Positions 60,875 through 64,000 of a DNA stretch of 64,000 nt are shown here, piece after piece. The stretch spans positions 7,272,001 through 7,336,000 of the forward strand of contig NZ_CP048113.1 of NCBI RefSeq assembly GCF_010093065.1, in the 5' to 3' direction. The DNA is from Chitinophaga agri (GTDB lineage: Bacteria; Bacteroidota; Bacteroidia; Chitinophagales; Chitinophagaceae). Each line of letters begins with the position of its first letter. The first letter of the stretch is position 1. The notes below the pieces were generated by a model. That model was not told the DNA's origin, did no database searches, and saw nothing but the letters and a program-made list of their open reading frames with translations. The position numbers and the translations under genes were made by a program.

Positions 60875-61504
60875 TCAGCATTCCGTCCATCGATGCAGTT
60901 CTGTTATGTGTTGTATTACTATAGCAGGATTGTTCCTGTCGGATGTCTCACCATATGCTACCCAGCAGGTGTTTAATCCACATGCCTGCGCTCCCAGGAT
61001 ATCATTGACCAGGTCATCTCCGATCATACACGCCTGGGCCGGTGAGATGGCTAATGTCTTCAGTATCTCCCTGAAAAATTCCGGGTTTGGTTTGGCCTTG
61101 CCCATCTCTCCGGAGATAAAGATATGTTGAAAACAGGCTGTCAGACCACAGGCTGCCAGTTTTAAGCGCTGTATGGTTCCGTTGCCATTGCTGGCCAGCA
61201 CCAGCTGGTAGCGGCGCTGTAACTGCTCAAGCAGTTGCCGTATAGCGGCATCCGGTCGCAGGGAACCGATGATGAGCTGTTGAATACTACGTAACAGCGT
61301 GTCAGGTGCAGCGGCGGGCATCAGCCATTGACAAAAGGCTGTCCTGTCTGTGTTACCACCCGCATCCTGTGCCATGACCTCATCCAGTGTATGCGATACT
61401 TCAGGATGTTGCCGGAGCCAGCATTGCATCGCCTGCCGCATAGCCCTGTTCCTGTCAAACAGGGTATTATCCAGGTCGAATATCAGGACGGGGTTATTCA
61501 GCAT
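60875..61504 (-). CDS. HAD-family hydrolase
   Basis: The 209-residue protein has all four HAD motifs: D10-L-D12-N-T (FDLDNTLFD), LASNGNG, the Lys in GKAKPNPEFF, and IGDDLVND. A helical cap sits between motifs I and II, as in phosphoglycolate-phosphatase-type members. It probably dephosphorylates a small metabolite. Its start overlaps the end of the STM4014-like gene by 7 bp, and the STM4013-like gene starts just after its stop, so it is an integral part of the operon. Confidence 0.9.
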   Translation of the reverse strand: MLNNPVLIFDLDNTLFDRNRAMRQAMQCWLRQHPEVSHTLDEVMAQDAGGNTDRTAFCQWLMPAAAPDTLLRSIQQLIIGSLRPDAAIRQLLEQLQRRYQLVLASNGNGTIQRLKLAACGLTACFQHIFISGEMGKAKPNPEFFREILKTLAISPAQACMIGDDLVNDILGAQACGLNTCWVAYGETSDRNNPAIVIQHITELHRWTEC

Positions 61505-62610
61505 GGCAGGATCGATTGCCGGTGAAGAATAGCGGATAATTCCGCTTCATAGCAGGTTTCTCCCTCATCCAGCAGGTTGGGAAGCAGGTCGCCGAAGGCG
61601 TTGACTTCCAGTACATGCGGACGAAGATCGCGGGCCGTCAGCAGTATATCAATTCCCATATAGAATGTGTCAGGAAAACAGGCAGCTGTCTGTTCTGCCA
61701 GTTGTTTTACTGCCGTCAGTCGTTGTGCTCCGAATGTATCCAGGAACGTGGACATATTCCCCCGTTTATTACCCAGGTGCAGATTTGTGATCACCTGTTT
61801 ACTGGTACGCAGCACAGTATGTCTTGCACGCCCTCCGATCACCAGTACCCGCACATCAAAGTAGCGGTCTTCCAGGGTCGCTTTAGGCAGCCATTCTTCT
61901 ATCTGCACCCCGTCTGTCATCACGGTATTGATCAGGTCAGCAATATCTGGTTCATGTGAGTAGGTACGTACCTTCAGTGAATTATACAGCCTGATACCTC
62001 CTGGTGTCCGCCGGAGGTCCGCAGAAGAAACGGCCTGTAAATGATGGCCGTTTCTCCGGAAGGCGATCACGCCGGAGGCAGAGGAAGCATGTGCTGGTTT
62101 AATGAATACGCGGGAGACCTTCACCTGTTCCATGACATTCACTAAGGTGGCATAGTTACTGACTGGGGGCAATATCCGGGGTACCGGAATATGATGTTGT
62201 TGCAGATAATGCTGGCAGGCAGCTTTATCAAACATCAGACTGATATCTTCCGAAGTATTCATCCGGATGATGCCGGGGCCGGTCAGTGAACCGTCTATCT
62301 CTTTCAGCAGGTGCTGAAACCCGGTGTACCACGGACGCATATACCGGATAATACCATGATCATACACATGCAGGTCTTCAGGGATTGTCCCGTTGGACAA
62401 TCCCCGTTCTATCAGTAAGGCCCTGACGAATTCGTTCTCTCCCGGAGAATCGATCTTTACGATACTTCCTGCCGGTATGTCCGGTAGCCGCCGGCCCGTT
62501 AATATGTCTGTATATGGAATGACTGTCACGGTAAGGCCCTTGCTGACAGCTGCTTCGCAGAATGCGGTCGTTCTCCTGTTCTCTGCATTCCCAATGATCA
62601 CCACATGCAT
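61498..62610 (-). CDS. STM4014-family protein, ATP-grasp-like
   Basis: The 370-residue protein begins with a Rossmann-like segment (MHVVIIGNAENRRTTAF). It then shows ATP-grasp features: VFIKPAHASSASGV (nucleotide-binding Lys and Gly loop), YFDVRVLVIGGRARH, and a metal-binding MGIDILL...HVLEVNAFGDLLP near the end. ATP-grasp enzymes join a carboxylate to an amine or thiol through an acyl-phosphate, so it may be the ligase of the pathway. The gene starts 6 bp after the STM4015-like gene ends. Confidence 0.82.
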   Translation of the reverse strand: MHVVIIGNAENRRTTAFCEAAVSKGLTVTVIPYTDILTGRRLPDIPAGSIVKIDSPGENEFVRALLIERGLSNGTIPEDLHVYDHGIIRYMRPWYTGFQHLLKEIDGSLTGPGIIRMNTSEDISLMFDKAACQHYLQQHHIPVPRILPPVSNYATLVNVMEQVKVSRVFIKPAHASSASGVIAFRRNGHHLQAVSSADLRRTPGGIRLYNSLKVRTYSHEPDIADLINTVMTDGVQIEEWLPKATLEDRYFDVRVLVIGGRARHTVLRTSKQVITNLHLGNKRGNMSTFLDTFGAQRLTAVKQLAEQTAACFPDTFYMGIDILLTARDLRPHVLEVNAFGDLLPNLLDEGETCYEAELSAILHRQSILPC

Positions 62611-62616
62611 ATGTTA

Positions 62617-63534
62617 CTACTCAGATACTTCTATGTATGGACCGTATTCATCCATCGCTTCCTGTTCGTCAATGTTCATTTCAACGCCTATACCCTGTAG
62701 TTTTGCCATCATGTTATTGGAGAGATAATGATGTCTCAGATTCAGGAAAGTCAGTTTTCTGATATGGTCGCTGTGCAGTAATGCTTCGCCACCCTTATCG
62801 GTTAGTGCGCCCATCGAAAGATCCAGTGTGTGGAGTTTTTCGGTGAAAGGTGCCGCGCTGACCGCAGCAGCAATATCATCCTGGATCTCACTGTTCATCA
62901 GTCCGAGATATTGCAGCCCGGGGAACTTTTCTCCGGAGATGATAGGTGCATAGTTACTAATCGTGGAATCAAAGCCATAGTTCTCAGATCCCAGCCAGAG
63001 TACCAGCTTTTCGAGTTTAGGCAGATCAGCAGCCAGTATATCTTCTAAGGTAGTGGTAGACAAACCACCTGTTTCAACGATCAGTGTTTTCAGATTGGCA
63101 TGTGCCAGGTTCGAAAAGCGTAAACCTTCACCACCCCGAACCTGGAAATGTTCCAGTCCGGTATAAGTGCTCAGTAAAGGATGCATATCCGACTGCTGGA
63201 TCCAGGAGATCTCACATTCTTCATAGGTCATGTCACCGATGAAAAGATGTGTGAGTTGTGGCAGTTTACTGTGGTGTTCCACCAGTTTCTGTATAACTGA
63301 TGAAGAGTCGGTTGAACTATCTGCGGAGAACATGCCAATGATCAGTTCTTTCACTTCGCCCGCACGGGGATCATTCGCAAACGCATCTACTTTATTGCTA
63401 AATGCATCGGCTGGTTCATCATAGTCAGTACTGATACGGTAAACAACGGTCTCAGGATTAACAATACCGGTTTCAGGGTTAAAAATTTCGACTCTTTTCC
63501 CTTGGAATTCACTCAGATTTGAAGTAACGGTCAT
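62617..63534 (-). CDS. STM4015-family leucine-rich-repeat protein
   Basis: From the ATG at 63534 the protein has 305 residues; a longer frame to 63669 overlaps the terminator region of the neighbouring gene and is unlikely. It contains LRR-type repeats: LTHLFIGDM, LEHFQVRGGEGLRFSNLAHANLKTLIVETG, LQYLGLMNSEI, LHTLDLSMGALTDKGGEALL and LTFLNLRHHYLSNNMM. No signal peptide is present. It is the first gene of the operon, and with the STM4014-, 4013-, 4012- and 4011-like genes it forms the conserved STM4011-STM4015 set. Its likely job is binding a protein or peptide partner. Confidence 0.82.
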   Translation of the reverse strand: MTVTSNLSEFQGKRVEIFNPETGIVNPETVVYRISTDYDEPADAFSNKVDAFANDPRAGEVKELIIGMFSADSSTDSSSVIQKLVEHHSKLPQLTHLFIGDMTYEECEISWIQQSDMHPLLSTYTGLEHFQVRGGEGLRFSNLAHANLKTLIVETGGLSTTTLEDILAADLPKLEKLVLWLGSENYGFDSTISNYAPIISGEKFPGLQYLGLMNSEIQDDIAAAVSAAPFTEKLHTLDLSMGALTDKGGEALLHSDHIRKLTFLNLRHHYLSNNMMAKLQGIGVEMNIDEQEAMDEYGPYIEVSE

Positions 63535-63565
63535 TCTCTTTTTTTGGGGGCTAATATAAAGGAAT

Positions 63566-63616
63566 TTATTCAGAGATGCGGTGCCAGTCAGTAACCGGTA
63601 CAGCATCTCTGAATAA
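63566..63616 (-). terminator. Terminator after the exported Cys-rich gene
   Basis: A perfect 14-bp stem (63566-63579 with 63603-63616) has a 23-nt loop. It lies just 3' of the gene at 63621 and upstream of the STM401x-like operon, which therefore needs its own promoter. Confidence 0.7.
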
Positions 63617-63620
63617 TAAT

Positions 63621-63986
63621 TTAATAATGGAACTGTACATAGGTTGTCAACGAATTTCCGCAGGTACATGTCTCTACATATACCACAATATAGCCGCCGC
63701 CAGGCAGTGTTGCATAGCCTTCAAACCGGGTGCAGGGAGAGCTGCTGGTTTTTGACAATACAATCAGTTGGGGTGATGCCGTAGAACCGGACTCTTTATA
63801 CCATGCATGTGCAATATCGCAGGTAGAGCTGGTTTCAACGCAGTAATACTTTCCATTGAGATCATTGTAATAGTTACAGCTGGCGTCTGCCTTTACTTTC
63901 TTTACAGGTTTAACTTTGTCGGCAGCATGGGCGTTGGCAAACAGCGTGAAGCAGAGAATTAACAGGTACGTGAGATGTTTTTTCAT
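63621..63986 (-). CDS. Small exported cysteine-rich protein
   Basis: The 121-residue product has a signal peptide ending ANAHA followed by a basic KVKPVKKVKAD stretch. The mature part has six Cys (SCNYY, YYCVE, STCD, SPCTRF, TCTCGN), which suggests disulfide bonds in the periplasm or outside the cell. No family was recognised. The gene ends in a terminator ahead of the STM401x-like operon, so a functional link with the operon is only positional. Confidence 0.65.
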   Translation of the reverse strand: MKKHLTYLLILCFTLFANAHAADKVKPVKKVKADASCNYYNDLNGKYYCVETSSTCDIAHAWYKESGSTASPQLIVLSKTSSSPCTRFEGYATLPGGGYIVVYVETCTCGNSLTTYVQFHY

Positions 63987-64000
63987 AAAAACGGGTTTCG

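Noticed and set aside
1..64000. CRISPR arrays, tRNA or rRNA genes, integrase or intact insertion sequence
   Set aside because: No regularly spaced short repeats, no tRNA-like cloverleaf with CCA-proximal motifs, and no transposase or integrase protein were seen on reading the window.

Overview
The window reads as chromosome of a Bacteroidota bacterium, most likely Chitinophagaceae (Chitinophaga-like). The evidence is a giant SprB-repeat surface protein ending in a type IX secretion (T9SS) type sorting domain, many lipoproteins, starts preceded by A/T-rich sequence rather than strong Shine-Dalgarno sites, several TAnnTTTG -7 promoter elements, and moderate GC. The genus is inferred, not proven. 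No rRNA, tRNA, CRISPR array or intact insertion sequence was seen.

Layout. (1) 1-13.6 kb: an overlapping operon of a SprB-repeat adhesin (cut by the window edge), an outer-membrane barrel protein, a 2038-residue secreted multidomain protein whose C-terminus looks like a polymorphic-toxin deaminase, and a SUKH-type immunity protein. (2) 13.7-24.8 kb: MsrA lipoprotein, a MutS2-like protein without an Smr domain, a MarR regulator framed by two near-identical perfect palindromes, an AraC regulator and a complete RND efflux operon (adaptor, pump, outer-membrane channel). (3) 25-33 kb: esterase, two related AraC regulators around an AhpD-like protein, a lipoprotein, a beta-lactamase-like hydrolase and a small exported protein. 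(4) 33.2-38.5 kb: a 1319-residue fusion of peptidoglycan amidase, caspase-like peptidase and SGNH hydrolase, then a lipoprotein and a small protein. (5) 38.5-46.3 kb: small membrane and exported proteins, a patatin, a BSP-type metallopeptidase, a GH15 enzyme and a TolB-like propeller protein. (6) 46.4-48.0 kb: a decayed patch with an HtrA-like remnant, a GlxA-type regulator with an internal deletion and a frameshifted alpha/beta hydrolase. (7) 48.7-51.4 kb: a cobalamin riboswitch and a TonB-dependent receptor. (8) 51.7-56.9 kb: an alpha/beta hydrolase overlapping a 1454-residue caspase-NTPase-beta-propeller protein. (9) 57-64 kb: a pentapeptide-repeat-like protein, an operon matching the STM4011-STM4015 cluster (two radical SAM enzymes, phosphatase/sulfatase-fold hydrolase, HAD hydrolase, ATP-grasp protein, leucine-rich-repeat protein), and a small exported cysteine-rich protein.

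The strongest candidates for undescribed biology are the deaminase toxin-immunity operon linked to a SprB-like protein, the two separate caspase genes each tied to a lipase/esterase-type hydrolase (one by fusion, one by a 4-bp overlap with a STAND-like sensor architecture), and the STM401x operon, which has all the marks of a biosynthetic pathway with unknown product.
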